A stretch of DNA of 64,000 bases from Kordiimonas laminariae (GCF_023008165.1 NZ_JAKQZA010000003.1:186001-250000); one strand, 5' to 3'. Numbered from the stretch's first letter, positions 35,219 to 45,175 are shown. The notes: a model not told the origin generated them from the sequence alone. Numbers and translations: made by a program.

Positions 35219-35959
35219 ATGGCGAATAAAGCTGACGTGATCAAATTGTCGGATGTAACACTCACGCTCGAAAGCGGCGCGGGCCCGGTAAACATCCTAA
35301 AAGGTATCAATTTTTCTATCTCTGAAGGGCAATCCGTAGGAATTGTCGGGCCGTCGGGCTCAGGAAAATCATCTCTTATGAGTTTGATGACAGGTCTTGA
35401 ACAAGCAACAACCGGGGAAGTTGTTGTGGATGAACTTTCATTCACAGGTGCAGACGAAGATGCACTCGCGCGGCACAGGCTCAGCCGTGTTGGTATTGTG
35501 ATGCAGGCTTTCCATCTGATCCCAACCATGACTGCACTCGAAAATGTGGCAGTACCTCTTGAACTCGCCGGCAAAAATGATGCCTTTGAGATCGCAGCTA
35601 AAGAACTTGAACTTGTTGGCCTTGCCCACCGCATGGATCACTATCCTGCCCAGCTTTCTGGTGGCGAGCAACAGCGTGTCGCACTTGCTCGTGCTCTAGC
35701 GCCACAGCCAGCAATTCTTTTTGGTGATGAACCAACAGGTAACCTTGATGGCAAAACAGGCCGGGCAGTTATTGACCTGATTTTTGAGCTTGCAAAAGAA
35801 CGTGGTTCAACTCTTGTGATCGTAACGCATGATCCTGCCCTTGCTGATCGCTGTGACCGTGTGATTTCAATGGCCGATGGTAACATTATCGATGATACAG
35901 GCGACACAAGCTCTGTATCCGGCACTACAGATGCTGTTCGTGAAGTGGCACAAAGCTAA
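35219..35959 (+). CDS. ABC transporter ATP-binding protein (YbbA-like)
   Basis: 246 residues, a single nucleotide-binding domain of the MacB/LolD type. Walker A GPSGSGKSS, Q-loop MQAFHLIP, signature LSGGEQQRVALARAL, Walker B ILFGDEPTGNLD, switch VTHDPALADRC. Its stop overlaps the ATG of the FtsX-type permease gene by one base, so they form one transporter. The YbbAP complex has been suggested to act with TesA; substrate is unsettled. Confidence 0.93.
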   Translation: MANKADVIKLSDVTLTLESGAGPVNILKGINFSISEGQSVGIVGPSGSGKSSLMSLMTGLEQATTGEVVVDELSFTGADEDALARHRLSRVGIVMQAFHLIPTMTALENVAVPLELAGKNDAFEIAAKELELVGLAHRMDHYPAQLSGGEQQRVALARALAPQPAILFGDEPTGNLDGKTGRAVIDLIFELAKERGSTLVIVTHDPALADRCDRVISMADGNIIDDTGDTSSVSGTTDAVREVAQS

Positions 35960-38493
35960 TGCTTACCCGATCAGCTAGTTTACCAGTTTCCCTAAAACTG
36001 GCGCTAAGAGAGCTTCGTGGCGGGCTTAGCGGTTTTAAAATTTTTATGGCATGCCTGATTTTGGGCGTAACTGCGATCGCTTCCATTGGTTCGCTTACGC
36101 GCGCGATCCAAGACGGCATGCAGCGCGAGGGACAATCCATCCTTGGCGGTGATATTGAAATCAACATATTTCAGGCTCAAGCTGGTCCCAACCTCGAAGC
36201 ATGGATGCAAGCCGAAGGGGAAGTTTCAACAACAGCCCGTTTCCGCACCATGGCCCGAGTTGACGGCATACCGAAATCTACGCTCGCTGAGCTACGTGCT
36301 GTAGATAACCTTTACCCGCTATACGGCACCTTCAAAAGCACGGCATCGGCCCCTCTATCAGATCTCCTTGCGAAACAAGGCGATGTTTGGGGCACAGTGA
36401 TTGATCCGCTACTGGCTGACAAGCTTGAAGTAGCTGTAGGTGATAAGCTTGTTTTTGGCCGAGTGACAGCTGAAGTTAGAGCGTTAATTGAAACTGAACC
36501 GGACAAAGCCAATCTTGGCTTCCAACTTGGCCCATCAGCTTTCCTTGATATCAACGCGCTGAATGAAACAGGCCTTGTTACTACAGGCTCCCTTATCAAC
36601 TATCTTTACCGCGTCAAGGTCCCCAACCCTGAGAATGTAAAAGCGATCAGAGAAGATTTAAAAGAAGCGTTTCCAGACTCCCGCTGGCGTGTACGTGACC
36701 GTACTACTTCAGCTCCTGGTCTACGTCGTTTCATTGAACAAATGGGGATGTTCCTTACCCTTGTTGGTGTATCTGCGCTTGTTGTGGGCGGTGTCGGCGT
36801 AGGTAACGCGGTGCGTGGCTATATGGACCGTAAAACTAAAACCATTGCGACACTAAAAATTCTTGGTGCTGATGGCAGTATGGTTTTCAAAACTTACTTC
36901 TATCAAATTATCCTGATCAGTCTTGTTGCTATTGCGGTTGGCTTAACGGTTGGTGCGTTCCTACCTAGTGTACTTGCACAGATGCTGCCAGATAGCCTAC
37001 CTGTAAAACCGGAAGGTGGCGTATATCCTCTTGCTCTGGCTTTAGCTGCGCTATATGGACTGATGATCACTGTGGCCTTTACTGTGTGGCCACTTGGCAA
37101 AGCACGGGATTTACCTGCCGTACACTTGTTCCGTTCAATTGTTTCACCTGAGCGCCGCTGGCCTCGTATGATTTATATGGCAACTATTTTCGGCGCAGCA
37201 TTAGTAGTGGTGCTTCTAGCTGTAGGCCTTTCTGACAACCGTGCCCTTGCAGCTGGCTTTATGATCGGCGCGGGTGTAACGCTCGGTATTTTAAGGCTTA
37301 CTAGCTGGCTCATTGAACGTGGTGCAGCCAAGTTGCCACGGCCTAAAAATGCGATCCGCCGGATGGCTATTGCAAACTTACACCGGCCTGGTGCTGCAAC
37401 GGGTACAGTTGTTCTTTCCCTTGGTCTCGGCCTTACGCTATTTGCAAGCCTTGCTCTTATTGAAGGCAATCTAGGCAAACAGCTGCGTGAACAGGTACCA
37501 GAAGATGCACCAGCATTCTTTATGCTGGATATTCAGCCTTATCAGATTGATGAGTTTACTGAGATCGCAAACTCAGTTGAAGGTATGCGAGAACTTGTTG
37601 TGACCCCAAACCTGCGTGGTCGGGTAACTAAGCTCAATGATGTACTAGCAAAGGACGCAGAAGTATCTCAGGAAGTACGTTGGATTCTCCGTGGTGATCG
37701 CGGCCTTACATATCAAAACGACCTTGGTGAAGGCAGCACAATTGTGGAAGGTGAATGGTGGCCTGAGGGATATGATGGCGAGCCTGAAATCAGTCTTGGT
37801 AAAGAAGCTGCAGATGGCTTGGGCCTGACCATTGGCGATACTATGACGATCTCAGTTCTCGGACGTGAGATCACCGCCACCATCCGGTCAATCCGTGAAA
37901 TCAATTGGGGCTCTTTCGGCTTTAACTTTGTGATTATCTTTGATCCTCACACACTGAAAGCCGCGCCGCACACTATGATGGCAACCATCAGAGCAAGCGG
38001 TGAAGCTGAAAATGAACTGAATAAGAAAATTACGGCCAAGTTCCAAAACATCACCGCCATTCGCATGAAAGAAGTTCTTTCCAGTGTAAACAATATGGTG
38101 GATCAGATTGGCACCGCAGTACGTGCAACAGCTATCGTTGCGATTGCTGCTGGTATTCTGGTTCTTGCTGGCGCCATCGCCGCTGGTTTCCGTCAGCGGG
38201 TTTACGAAAGTGTTATCCTCAAGGTAGTTGGTGCTGTACGCGGCCAGATCTTGCGCGGATATCTTCTTGAATATGCTCTGATTGGCGCAGTAACAGCGGC
38301 TATTGCTCTTGGTCTGGGCAGCATCGTTGGCTGGCTTGTTGTGGAAAAAATGATGGAAATGGAGTTTACCTTCTTGCCGGTACCAATGATCTTTACAGTT
38401 GGCACCAGCTTGTTCATCACGGTGCTATTTGGATTATCATCCAGCTTCAAAGCACTTTCCATCAAGCCTAACGAAGTTCTCAGGAACGAGTAA
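35959..38493 (+). CDS. FtsX-type ABC permease (YbbP-like)
   Basis: 844 residues. It has the FtsX/MacB permease layout in duplicate: a membrane helix near 30, a large periplasmic domain, helices about 275-370, further helices about 400-490, a second periplasmic part, and a final FtsX domain with helices at about 715-830. LALRELRGGLSGFKIFMACLILG opens the protein as in YbbP. Length matches YbbP (about 800). It works with the ATPase encoded just upstream; the neighbouring tesA gene is divergent. Confidence 0.92.
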   Translation: MLTRSASLPVSLKLALRELRGGLSGFKIFMACLILGVTAIASIGSLTRAIQDGMQREGQSILGGDIEINIFQAQAGPNLEAWMQAEGEVSTTARFRTMARVDGIPKSTLAELRAVDNLYPLYGTFKSTASAPLSDLLAKQGDVWGTVIDPLLADKLEVAVGDKLVFGRVTAEVRALIETEPDKANLGFQLGPSAFLDINALNETGLVTTGSLINYLYRVKVPNPENVKAIREDLKEAFPDSRWRVRDRTTSAPGLRRFIEQMGMFLTLVGVSALVVGGVGVGNAVRGYMDRKTKTIATLKILGADGSMVFKTYFYQIILISLVAIAVGLTVGAFLPSVLAQMLPDSLPVKPEGGVYPLALALAALYGLMITVAFTVWPLGKARDLPAVHLFRSIVSPERRWPRMIYMATIFGAALVVVLLAVGLSDNRALAAGFMIGAGVTLGILRLTSWLIERGAAKLPRPKNAIRRMAIANLHRPGAATGTVVLSLGLGLTLFASLALIEGNLGKQLREQVPEDAPAFFMLDIQPYQIDEFTEIANSVEGMRELVVTPNLRGRVTKLNDVLAKDAEVSQEVRWILRGDRGLTYQNDLGEGSTIVEGEWWPEGYDGEPEISLGKEAADGLGLTIGDTMTISVLGREITATIRSIREINWGSFGFNFVIIFDPHTLKAAPHTMMATIRASGEAENELNKKITAKFQNITAIRMKEVLSSVNNMVDQIGTAVRATAIVAIAAGILVLAGAIAAGFRQRVYESVILKVVGAVRGQILRGYLLEYALIGAVTAAIALGLGSIVGWLVVEKMMEMEFTFLPVPMIFTVGTSLFITVLFGLSSSFKALSIKPNEVLRNE

Positions 38494-38594
38494 CTAGGAT
38501 ATATGGTTAAAATATAATGCGAAGGCGGTTGCAAGATCGCCTTCAAATGCCCATATTATATGGGAATGTAAGTTTATTCCTATGGGGAGTTGAC

Positions 38595-39308
38595 ATGGAA
38601 CGTTACAACACTGCCTACCGGGCTGGCACAGCTACCCAAACGGCTGAATTTGATGCAGGCCTTCGCGCTTATATGCTGAAGGTCTATAACTATATGGCAT
38701 CTGGTGTACTGCTGACAGGCATCATTGCGATGATTGTTGGTACAAACCAAGATCTGATGGTTGCTATTTATGGCGGCGGCCTTCGCTGGATCGTGGCACT
38801 TGCACCTCTTGCTTTCATTCTGGTGATGAGCTTTGGTGCACATAGAATGAGCTCTGGCACACTTCAAATGGTCTTCTGGGCCTTTGCTGCGGTTATGGGC
38901 CTTTCGATGGCTAGTATCTTTGCTGTATACAGCGCAGAAAGCATCGCACGCACCTTCTTCATAACGGCTGCATCTTTTGGTGCACTTAGCCTTTATGGTT
39001 ACACGACGAAGAAATCCCTTTCTGGCATGGGTACATTCCTGTTTATGGGCCTGATTGGTATTATCATTGCCAGCATCGTGAACTTCTTCCTGGCATCTTC
39101 TATGATGGCATTTGTGATCAATGTAGCAGGTGTACTGATCTTTGCTGGTCTTACAGCTTATGACACACAGCGCATTAAAGAGAGCTACTTTATGACCACA
39201 ACAGGTGAAGCTGTTGCTAAAGGCGCTATTATGGGTGCTGTGAACCTTTATCTGGATTTCGTGAACCTGTTCATGTTCCTACTGAACTTCCTCGGTGAAC
39301 GCGAATAA
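38595..39308 (+). CDS. Bax inhibitor-1/YccA family membrane protein
   Basis: 237 residues from the ATG at 38595 with GGGGAG upstream; a longer frame from 38517 has no ribosome site. Seven membrane segments, with the BI-1 block YDTQRIKESYF after the sixth and an Asp-rich C-terminal end ALNLYLDFVNLFMFLL. Related proteins form calcium leak channels gated by pH. Bacterial roles are little known. Alone between the ybbP-like gene and a strong bidirectional terminator. Confidence 0.93.
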   Translation: MERYNTAYRAGTATQTAEFDAGLRAYMLKVYNYMASGVLLTGIIAMIVGTNQDLMVAIYGGGLRWIVALAPLAFILVMSFGAHRMSSGTLQMVFWAFAAVMGLSMASIFAVYSAESIARTFFITAASFGALSLYGYTTKKSLSGMGTFLFMGLIGIIIASIVNFFLASSMMAFVINVAGVLIFAGLTAYDTQRIKESYFMTTTGEAVAKGAIMGAVNLYLDFVNLFMFLLNFLGERE

Positions 39309-39327
39309 TCGGTTCAATACAATCATT

Positions 39328-39362
39328 AAAAAAGCCCGGTCAAATTGGCCGGGCTTTTTTTA
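39328..39362. terminator. Bidirectional rho-independent terminator
   Basis: A-rich arm, then GCCCGGTC, a five-base loop and GGCCGGGC (one G-T wobble), then TTTTTTT. The A-run on the left gives a T-run on the other strand, so it serves both the BI-1 gene and the convergent redoxin gene. Confidence 0.92.
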
Positions 39363-39367
39363 TTATT

Positions 39368-40240
39368 TTATACTGGTGCAATGCCGTGTTCTTTTAGCAC
39401 CTCAATATAGGTTTCAGGTTCTGGTCGCACACGATAGTTATCCGTTTCATGGGTCCAGAGTACTTTACCCTCCCTATCAGTAATAATAACTGTGGGCATT
39501 ACCGTATCACTATCATACCCCATCGCCTGCATTCCCATAGGGGTACCGTAAGCAGAGAAAATGCCAAGCGCTCTAGCAGCAGCATTACCTTCATCCTGAT
39601 AAAACTCAATCCCTTCCACACCGAACTTCTTCGCTAGCGATCGGCTGTATTTCTGTGGTTGCGGAGAAATAAAAGCGACAGTCGCCCCAGCCTCTTTAAT
39701 GCCCGCGTAACCTGCTACCATTTCCTTCACTTGCGCTACACAAAGTGGACACCAATTGCCTCGATAAAAAACAAAGATTTTCGCACCAGATGAAAGGCGT
39801 TCGCTTGTAACAGCTTCACCATCTGTAGTTCTCAGTTCAAAGGGTGGCAACGCTTCGCCAACAGCCAGTTTAGAGGAACTACGATCCAGCTTTGAATACC
39901 AATGATCATAGAGAAGGAATAGAGCTGTCATACCAGTGGCTATGTAAAGTAGCTCAATATCATCGCCTTTTAACACACCATTAAAAAGCGTAAGCCCCAC
40001 ACCGAATACTGCCAACAGCAAAACAATATTCAGGTTATTACTGGTACGCGCTTTATCTTTCAAAATCATGATACGCATAACAAATAGCACAATAGGTGCA
40101 GATGTGAAAAGCACACCCAGATAGGAATAAAACTCATTCCCCGAAATGATATGTTGAATACTATTGATAGAGACAACAGTCGCTACCGTGAGATAAGCAA
40201 CAATGAATATAGATTTCAGCACGAACCAGCCCTCCAGCAA
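39368..40240 (-). CDS. Membrane-anchored peroxiredoxin/thioredoxin-like protein
   Basis: 290 residues. The first 120 hold about four membrane helices (with VLFTSAPIVLFVMRIMIL), the rest a thioredoxin-fold AhpC-TSA-like domain: FELRTTDGEAVTSERL, the catalytic GNWCPLCVAQV (Cys-Pro-Leu-Cys near residue 170) and the cis-Pro region TVMPTVIITD. Whether it acts as peroxidase or thiol-disulfide exchanger is unknown; the CPLC active site resembles peroxiredoxin-like proteins of the AhpC-TSA-2 type. It is transcribed alone between the terminator and the biotin genes. Confidence 0.82.
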   Translation of the reverse strand: MLEGWFVLKSIFIVAYLTVATVVSINSIQHIISGNEFYSYLGVLFTSAPIVLFVMRIMILKDKARTSNNLNIVLLLAVFGVGLTLFNGVLKGDDIELLYIATGMTALFLLYDHWYSKLDRSSSKLAVGEALPPFELRTTDGEAVTSERLSSGAKIFVFYRGNWCPLCVAQVKEMVAGYAGIKEAGATVAFISPQPQKYSRSLAKKFGVEGIEFYQDEGNAAARALGIFSAYGTPMGMQAMGYDSDTVMPTVIITDREGKVLWTHETDNYRVRPEPETYIEVLKEHGIAPV

Positions 40241-40301
40241 TTCCCTATAAACCGAGGATATAGCTGGAAGGCCCGATTAAACCAGTGATTAATCATCACA
40301 T

Positions 40302-41570
40302 TTATGTCTGATTGGCTTTTAACACCTGATAAATGGTGTTTGTAAGCTTAATGAGATCATCGTCACTAATCACCAGCGGCGGGGTTAGATAGACAATATC
40401 CCGGAACGGCCTGATCCAGACACCAGCTTCAACAAACAGCGGCTTCAACGCTTCAATATTAGAGGCATCCTCAAGCTGCACCACACCAATCGCGCCCAGC
40501 GTGCGCACATCTTTCACGTTTGGTAGTGCACGGCAACGCTCAAGTCCCTCAACAAGCAGTTCATTAATTCGCTTTGCTTTTGCGCCGTAGTCTTCCTGCT
40601 CAAACAAATCAAGAGAGGCGTTCGCGGCTGCACATCCAAGAGCGTGCCCCATATAGGTTGGCCCGTGCATCAAAGCTTTCATCGGATCATCATCATAGAA
40701 AGCATCAAAGATTTCATCTCGCGCCACACATACAGAAAGCGGTGACGCTCCGCCAGACAGTGCCTTGGAGAGCGTTACCATATCCGGCACAATATCCGCC
40801 TGCTCTATAGCAAAACGGGTACCTGTACGGTAAAAACCAGTGAAAATTTCATCCACAATGAAAAGCACACCCGCTTCATCACATGCTTCGCGGAGCCACT
40901 TAAGTGTTTCAGGACCATGCATCACCATGCCGCCTGCACCCTGCACAAGGGGCTCAGTGATCACAGCAGCAACGTCGGATGCATGTTCTTTGAGATATGC
41001 TTTAAACGCAGTTGCTTCCGTCTCATTGCGAGGCAGATCAGTAAGCATATTATCCATAAGGATATCCGAAAACAGACTGTGCATACCTTCATCAGGGTCA
41101 CACACTGCCATGGTACCAAGAGTATCGCCGTGGTATGTGCCGCGGAAATGCACAAATTTACTACGGCGCTCCCCCCGGTTAAGGAAATACTGCACTGCCA
41201 TTTTCATGGCTACTTCTACAGAAACAGAGCCTGATTCTGCAATAAAGCAGCGATTAAGATCACCAGGAAGCATATCAGCAAGACGTTTTGAAAGCTTAAG
41301 AGCAGGTTCGTTAACTAACCCGCCAAACATCACATGCGCCGCTTTATCAAGCTGGACTTTCATCGCTTCAACGATATGCGCATTACCATAACCGTGAGAG
41401 GCTGCCCACCAGCTGGAAATACCGTCAATAAGCTCGCGCCCATCCGCGAGCTTCAAGCGCACACCACCCGCAGATTCCACGGGAAGTGGCGGACGTGTTG
41501 TTTTCATTTGGGTGTAAGGGAGCCAGATATGCCCAAGCCCCTCAGAATACCATTCTGGACTATTTGGCAT
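40302..41570 (-). CDS. bioA: Adenosylmethionine-8-amino-7-oxononanoate aminotransferase
   Basis: 422 residues, class III PLP aminotransferase. N-terminal [10 protein letters not shown] is the BioA signature; [25 protein letters not shown] and the PLP lysine in LSKALSGG are intact. It makes diaminopelargonate in biotin synthesis. It overlaps bioB by 11 bases, so bioB-bioA form an operon on the reverse strand, divergent from bioF-bioD. Confidence 0.97.
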   Translation of the reverse strand: MPNSPEWYSEGLGHIWLPYTQMKTTRPPLPVESAGGVRLKLADGRELIDGISSWWAASHGYGNAHIVEAMKVQLDKAAHVMFGGLVNEPALKLSKRLADMLPGDLNRCFIAESGSVSVEVAMKMAVQYFLNRGERRSKFVHFRGTYHGDTLGTMAVCDPDEGMHSLFSDILMDNMLTDLPRNETEATAFKAYLKEHASDVAAVITEPLVQGAGGMVMHGPETLKWLREACDEAGVLFIVDEIFTGFYRTGTRFAIEQADIVPDMVTLSKALSGGASPLSVCVARDEIFDAFYDDDPMKALMHGPTYMGHALGCAAANASLDLFEQEDYGAKAKRINELLVEGLERCRALPNVKDVRTLGAIGVVQLEDASNIEALKPLFVEAGVWIRPFRDIVYLTPPLVISDDDLIKLTNTIYQVLKANQT

Positions 41571-42585
41571 GACACTCTTTTTTAGCGTTCACTTCAGCAG
41601 GCTTCAGACCAAGCTTATTGAACAGCATCATGTCTTTATTATTTTCAGGGTTCGCAGTTGTCAGCAATTGCTCACCATAGAAGATGCTGCTTGCACCCGC
41701 CATAAAGCAAAACGCCTGAGTTTCTTCTGACATTTCCTGACGGCCAGCGGAAAGACGTACTTCCGATTTCGGCATCATAATGCGCGCAACAGCAATAGTG
41801 CGCACGAATTCAAACGGGTCAAGGCGCTCAAGATGCTCCATCGGAGTACCCGGTACAGCGACCAGCATGTTAATCGGCACACTATCAGGGTGATGCGGTA
41901 GGTTCGCAAGCGTCATAAGCATACCAGCACGATCTTCCGGCTTCTCGCCCATACCCACGATACCACCAGAGCAAACATTCATGCCCGCATTGCGCACACG
42001 TTCAAGCGTATCCAGCCGCTCCTGATACGAGCGCGTGGTGATAATCTCTTTATAGTATTCCTCAGACGTATCCACATTGTGGTTATAATAATCGAGGCCA
42101 GCATTCTTAAGGCGCAATGTCTGTTCATCATCAAGCATGCCAAGCGTCATGCATGTTTCCATGCCCAAGTCTTTCACACCTTCAACCATGGCTATGATAC
42201 TGTCCATATCCCGATCTTTCGGGCTAGTCCACGCCGCTCCCATACAGTAACGGGTTGCACCACCTTCTTTTGCTTTCTTGGCAGCATCTACAACACGCTG
42301 TACTTCCATAAGCTTGGTAGCGTCGAGTCCTGTAGTTTTCTTGTATTTAGCTGACTGGGAACAGTAGGAGCAATCTTCCGCACAGCCACCAGTTTTAATT
42401 GAAATCAGCTGGGACAACTGAACCTGATTTGGGTTGTGGTACAGGCGGTGAACACGCTGTGCTTCAAACACCAAGTCCATGAAAGGTAAGGCAAAAAGAT
42501 CCATGATCTCTTGCTTAGTCCAGTCATGACGGATTTCTGGTTCTTGGTTCATATCAGTTGTATCAATTTTAACCGGGGCATTCAT
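41560..42585 (-). CDS. bioB: Biotin synthase
   Basis: 341 residues from the ATG at 42585, preceded by AAGGAG; the frame extends four codons further to a GTG that overlaps this ribosome site. Radical-SAM cluster motif CAEDCSYC (about 60-67) with SQSAKY following, and later Cys and the conserved RLSAGRQEM. It inserts sulfur into dethiobiotin. First gene of the leftward bioBA operon. Confidence 0.97.
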   Translation of the reverse strand: MNAPVKIDTTDMNQEPEIRHDWTKQEIMDLFALPFMDLVFEAQRVHRLYHNPNQVQLSQLISIKTGGCAEDCSYCSQSAKYKKTTGLDATKLMEVQRVVDAAKKAKEGGATRYCMGAAWTSPKDRDMDSIIAMVEGVKDLGMETCMTLGMLDDEQTLRLKNAGLDYYNHNVDTSEEYYKEIITTRSYQERLDTLERVRNAGMNVCSGGIVGMGEKPEDRAGMLMTLANLPHHPDSVPINMLVAVPGTPMEHLERLDPFEFVRTIAVARIMMPKSEVRLSAGRQEMSEETQAFCFMAGASSIFYGEQLLTTANPENNKDMMLFNKLGLKPAEVNAKKECHAK

Positions 42586-42704
42586 ACTCTTAGCCACTCC
42601 TTAAAAGCATAGGCTCTGTTTGTGGGCAAAGTCGCGATATAGAGCCGTGAAGTCAAGCAAAATCACTGGTTGACGTATGGGTATCTAAACACTATCTGAC
42701 CCGC
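42586..42704. promoter_or_regulatory. Divergent bio intergenic region
   Basis: The 119 bases between bioB and bioF must carry promoters for both operons. A TTGACG box at about 42671-42676 and TATCTAAACACTATCTG to its right are candidates for the bioF promoter. I find no BioR site (TTATMKATAA) and no clear BirA operator. Regulation is therefore unknown from sequence. Confidence 0.4.
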
Positions 42705-43883
42705 ATGAGCACAGAAAACAAAGCACCCGCCAGCCTGAATGATTTTGCATCCGGCAAGCTTCAAGCGCTGGAAGCCAAAAACCAGCGCCGTACTTTGGTG
42801 AACACAAGCCGCACACAGGATATGGCCCTCTCCGTTAACGGTGGCCCTCGCCTGATCAGTTTTACAGATAATGATTATCTGGGCTTATCCACACACCCTG
42901 ATGTAGTGGCTGCCGCACAGGAAGCAAGTGCCCGCTACGGTGCAGGCACAGGCGCGAGCCGCCTGGTTACAGGCAACTGTCCACTGTACGCGGAACTGGA
43001 AGCTACGATAGCCCGTATTAAAGGCACGGAAGATGCCGCTGTATTTGGCTCTGGCTACATGGCGAACGTTGGCATTATTCCAACGCTTATTGGCCCCAAA
43101 GATTTGATCATTGCGGATGAACTGGTCCACACTTGCATTCATGCAGGTATCACGCTCTCACGTGCCACTTGCCATTTCTTCAGACACAATGATGTTGATC
43201 ATGTGAAAGAATTGCTTCGCGGGCACCGTCATGACTATGAACGTGTTCTAATCGTTGTAGACGGTATCTATTCTATGGACGGTGATCTGGCTCCGCTTCT
43301 GGAATTAGGCAGGCTGGCCAAGGTATTTGATGCCTGGTTGATGAATGATGACGCCCATGCACTTGGTACTGTTGGCGGAGGCCGTGGTTCAGCCCATGCA
43401 CTTGGTGCTGAAGGTTATGTACCACTGCAGATGGGCACCTTATCAAAAGGTGCTGGCTCATATGGCGGTTATCTGGCCGCATCAAAGCCTGTCATCGACC
43501 TGATGAAAACTCGTGCTCGGCCATTTATTTACACGACGGGCCTGCCACCAGCTGCTCTTGGTGCCAGCATCAAAGCGCTTGACCTGATTGAGAATGACAA
43601 AGCGCTCACAGAGCGCCCGCTTAAGCTTGCAAAGCAATTTGCAGCGGCACTTGGCTTGCCAGAACCTCAATCCCCTATCGTACCATTGGTGATTGGTGCT
43701 GAAACTGCTGCGCTAGATGCTTCCACTGAGCTTGCCGAAAAGGGCTATAAAGTGATCGCTTTCCGTCCACCTACCATACCAGAGGGTACTTCACGTTTGC
43801 GTTTCAGTTTTTCCGCAAGCCATAATGACGAAGACGTTGAGGGCTTAATTATGGCCTGTAAGGCTTTAGGGTATGGAGCATAG
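42705..43883 (+). CDS. bioF: 8-amino-7-oxononanoate synthase
   Basis: 392 residues, PLP-dependent alpha-oxoamine synthase family. NDYLGLSTHPDV, GTGASRLVTGN, FGSGYMANVG, DDAHALGTVG and the PLP lysine in GTLSKGAGSYGGY are as in BioF. It joins pimeloyl-thioester and alanine, the first step of the bicyclic part. No bioC or bioH is seen next to it. Leads the bioFD operon; the stop lies one base before the bioD ATG. Confidence 0.96.
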   Translation: MSTENKAPASLNDFASGKLQALEAKNQRRTLVNTSRTQDMALSVNGGPRLISFTDNDYLGLSTHPDVVAAAQEASARYGAGTGASRLVTGNCPLYAELEATIARIKGTEDAAVFGSGYMANVGIIPTLIGPKDLIIADELVHTCIHAGITLSRATCHFFRHNDVDHVKELLRGHRHDYERVLIVVDGIYSMDGDLAPLLELGRLAKVFDAWLMNDDAHALGTVGGGRGSAHALGAEGYVPLQMGTLSKGAGSYGGYLAASKPVIDLMKTRARPFIYTTGLPPAALGASIKALDLIENDKALTERPLKLAKQFAAALGLPEPQSPIVPLVIGAETAALDASTELAEKGYKVIAFRPPTIPEGTSRLRFSFSASHNDEDVEGLIMACKALGYGA

Positions 43884-43884
43884 T

Positions 43885-44559
43885 ATGAACGGTCTTTTCA
43901 TTACCTCTACAGGTACCGAAATTGGCAAAACCTTCGTAACTGCCTGCCTTTGCCATCAACTGAAAGCCGCTGGCAAACCCGTGCATGCTATCAAAGCTAT
44001 TATCAGTGGTATCGAAGATGACATGACAGGTACGGATACTGCCGTGATTGCTGAGAGTCTCGGGCTTGAGCCAACAGTTTCGACATGGAATGCCATTTCT
44101 CCATTCCGCTATAAAGCACCACTTGCACCAAGCATGGCAGCGAAACTCGAAGGTAAAACGCTAGATTATGATGCACTTATTGCTTTTTGCCGGAAACAAC
44201 TAAATGAAAACCCATTCACCCTTGTAGAAGGTGTTGGCGGCAGCTTTGTACCGCTTAATGATGATAAACTCGTTGCCAACTGGATTGCGGACCTGAAGCT
44301 GGATTCCATCCTCGTTGCTGGTAGCTATCTAGGAACCCTATCCCATATCACTGCAACACTTGAAGCTATGCAGGCACGCAAACTGCCTGTAAGAGCCGTC
44401 GTGATCAGCGAGACAGCCGGAGACGACCACCCGGATTTCATCGCCACCATTGAGCAGGTTAAGCATTGGACAGATATTCCGGTAATCGCGCTACCTCGTA
44501 TCAAAACGCCTGACCTATGGCGTGTAAGCCCCGACATGCTCAGCCAATTAAATCTCTAG
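43885..44559 (+). CDS. bioD: Dethiobiotin synthetase
   Basis: 224 residues from the ATG at 43885 (GGAG six bases upstream), one base after bioF. P-loop GTEIGKTF, VEGVGGSFVPL and the DDHPDF region near the C-terminus fit BioD. It closes the ureido ring from diaminopelargonate. With bioF, bioA and bioB this gives the four late biotin genes. A CTGCTGGGC / GCCCGGCAG stem just downstream may aid termination. Confidence 0.95.
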   Translation: MNGLFITSTGTEIGKTFVTACLCHQLKAAGKPVHAIKAIISGIEDDMTGTDTAVIAESLGLEPTVSTWNAISPFRYKAPLAPSMAAKLEGKTLDYDALIAFCRKQLNENPFTLVEGVGGSFVPLNDDKLVANWIADLKLDSILVAGSYLGTLSHITATLEAMQARKLPVRAVVISETAGDDHPDFIATIEQVKHWTDIPVIALPRIKTPDLWRVSPDMLSQLNL

Positions 44560-44715
44560 CAGGCAAGCCTTTCCCTGCTGGGCCATATATGCCCGGCAGC
44601 TTTCACCATCCAAGATACGAGCTTGATCAAAACCCCAGTATTCCAACCATTTCAAAACTGGCACAGCAGTTGCTCTTAATGTTCCAAACGTAATCACCCT
44701 GTGATGGAGCAACCA

Positions 44716-44943
44716 ATGCAACAAGAGCAATTACCTTTCGACCCGAATGTCTACTACGGTATCGTCGCTGATAACCTACTGAAGAACCTTGGTCCAAAGG
44801 CACTGCACTATGCAGATCATGCTCTGGCGAAAATGAAATCACTCGGTGATGAAAAAGGTTTGGATATCTGGCTTAATATTCATGAACACCTGATCATGCG
44901 CTCTATGCCAGAACATCACGCAGATACTGCAATGATCCACTAA
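44716..44943 (+). CDS. Small hypothetical protein
   Basis: 75 residues from the ATG at 44716 with GGAG six bases upstream (the frame opens at a GTG at 44701). Soluble and helical, acidic N-terminus, His at several places in the C-terminal part (NIHEHLIMRSMPEHHADT). No family recognised. It stands between the biotin genes and a structured element, on the same strand. Confidence 0.55.
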   Translation: MQQEQLPFDPNVYYGIVADNLLKNLGPKALHYADHALAKMKSLGDEKGLDIWLNIHEHLIMRSMPEHHADTAMIH

Positions 44944-44954
44944 AACACCCAGAT

Positions 44955-45064
44955 ACAGACAGGGCATCTCTCAGCACCCGGCACCCGAAGTCCTGTCTGT
45001 GACCGGAACATACCCAATTCCGGTCATAAGGCCCGCCCTTTCACCCAAGGGGCGGGTCTTTAAC
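44955..45064 (+). ncRNA. Candidate structured RNA of three consecutive hairpins
   Basis: Three stems follow each other: ACAGACAGG (44955-44963) with CCTGTCTGT (44992-45000), nine perfect pairs; GACCGGAA (45001-45008) with TTCCGGTC (45018-45025), eight perfect pairs; and CCCGCCC (45032-45038) with GGGCGGG around 45050-45056, then TCTTTAAC and a T-rich stretch. The last resembles a terminator. Could be a small RNA, a 3' UTR of the small gene before it, or simply a strong terminator. No coding frame is supported. Confidence 0.4.
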
Positions 45065-45106
45065 ATTTTACTCACACCTGCATAAAATTCGACGATTATG
45101 GTGAAA

Positions 45107-45125
45107 CACTATTGAAAACATAGTG
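45107..45125. promoter_or_regulatory. Inverted repeat upstream of LuxR gene
   Basis: CACTAT, seven bases, ATAGTG form a 19-base dyad about 50 bases before the GTG start of the LuxR-type gene. Size and position recall a lux box; no known regulator motif was matched. Confidence 0.35.
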
Positions 45126-45175
45126 CGCTAAAGGCTATTTATATAACTATGGGGGTCAGATAGAGATTGTAGAAA

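Noticed and set aside
42586-42704. BioR or BirA operator in the divergent bio region
   Set aside because: No sequence close to the known consensus sites could be found on either strand.
44548-44730. Reverse-strand 60-codon frame between bioD and the small gene
   Set aside because: It looks somewhat protein-like, but it lacks a ribosome site, overlaps bioD and covers a hairpin that is better read as a terminator.
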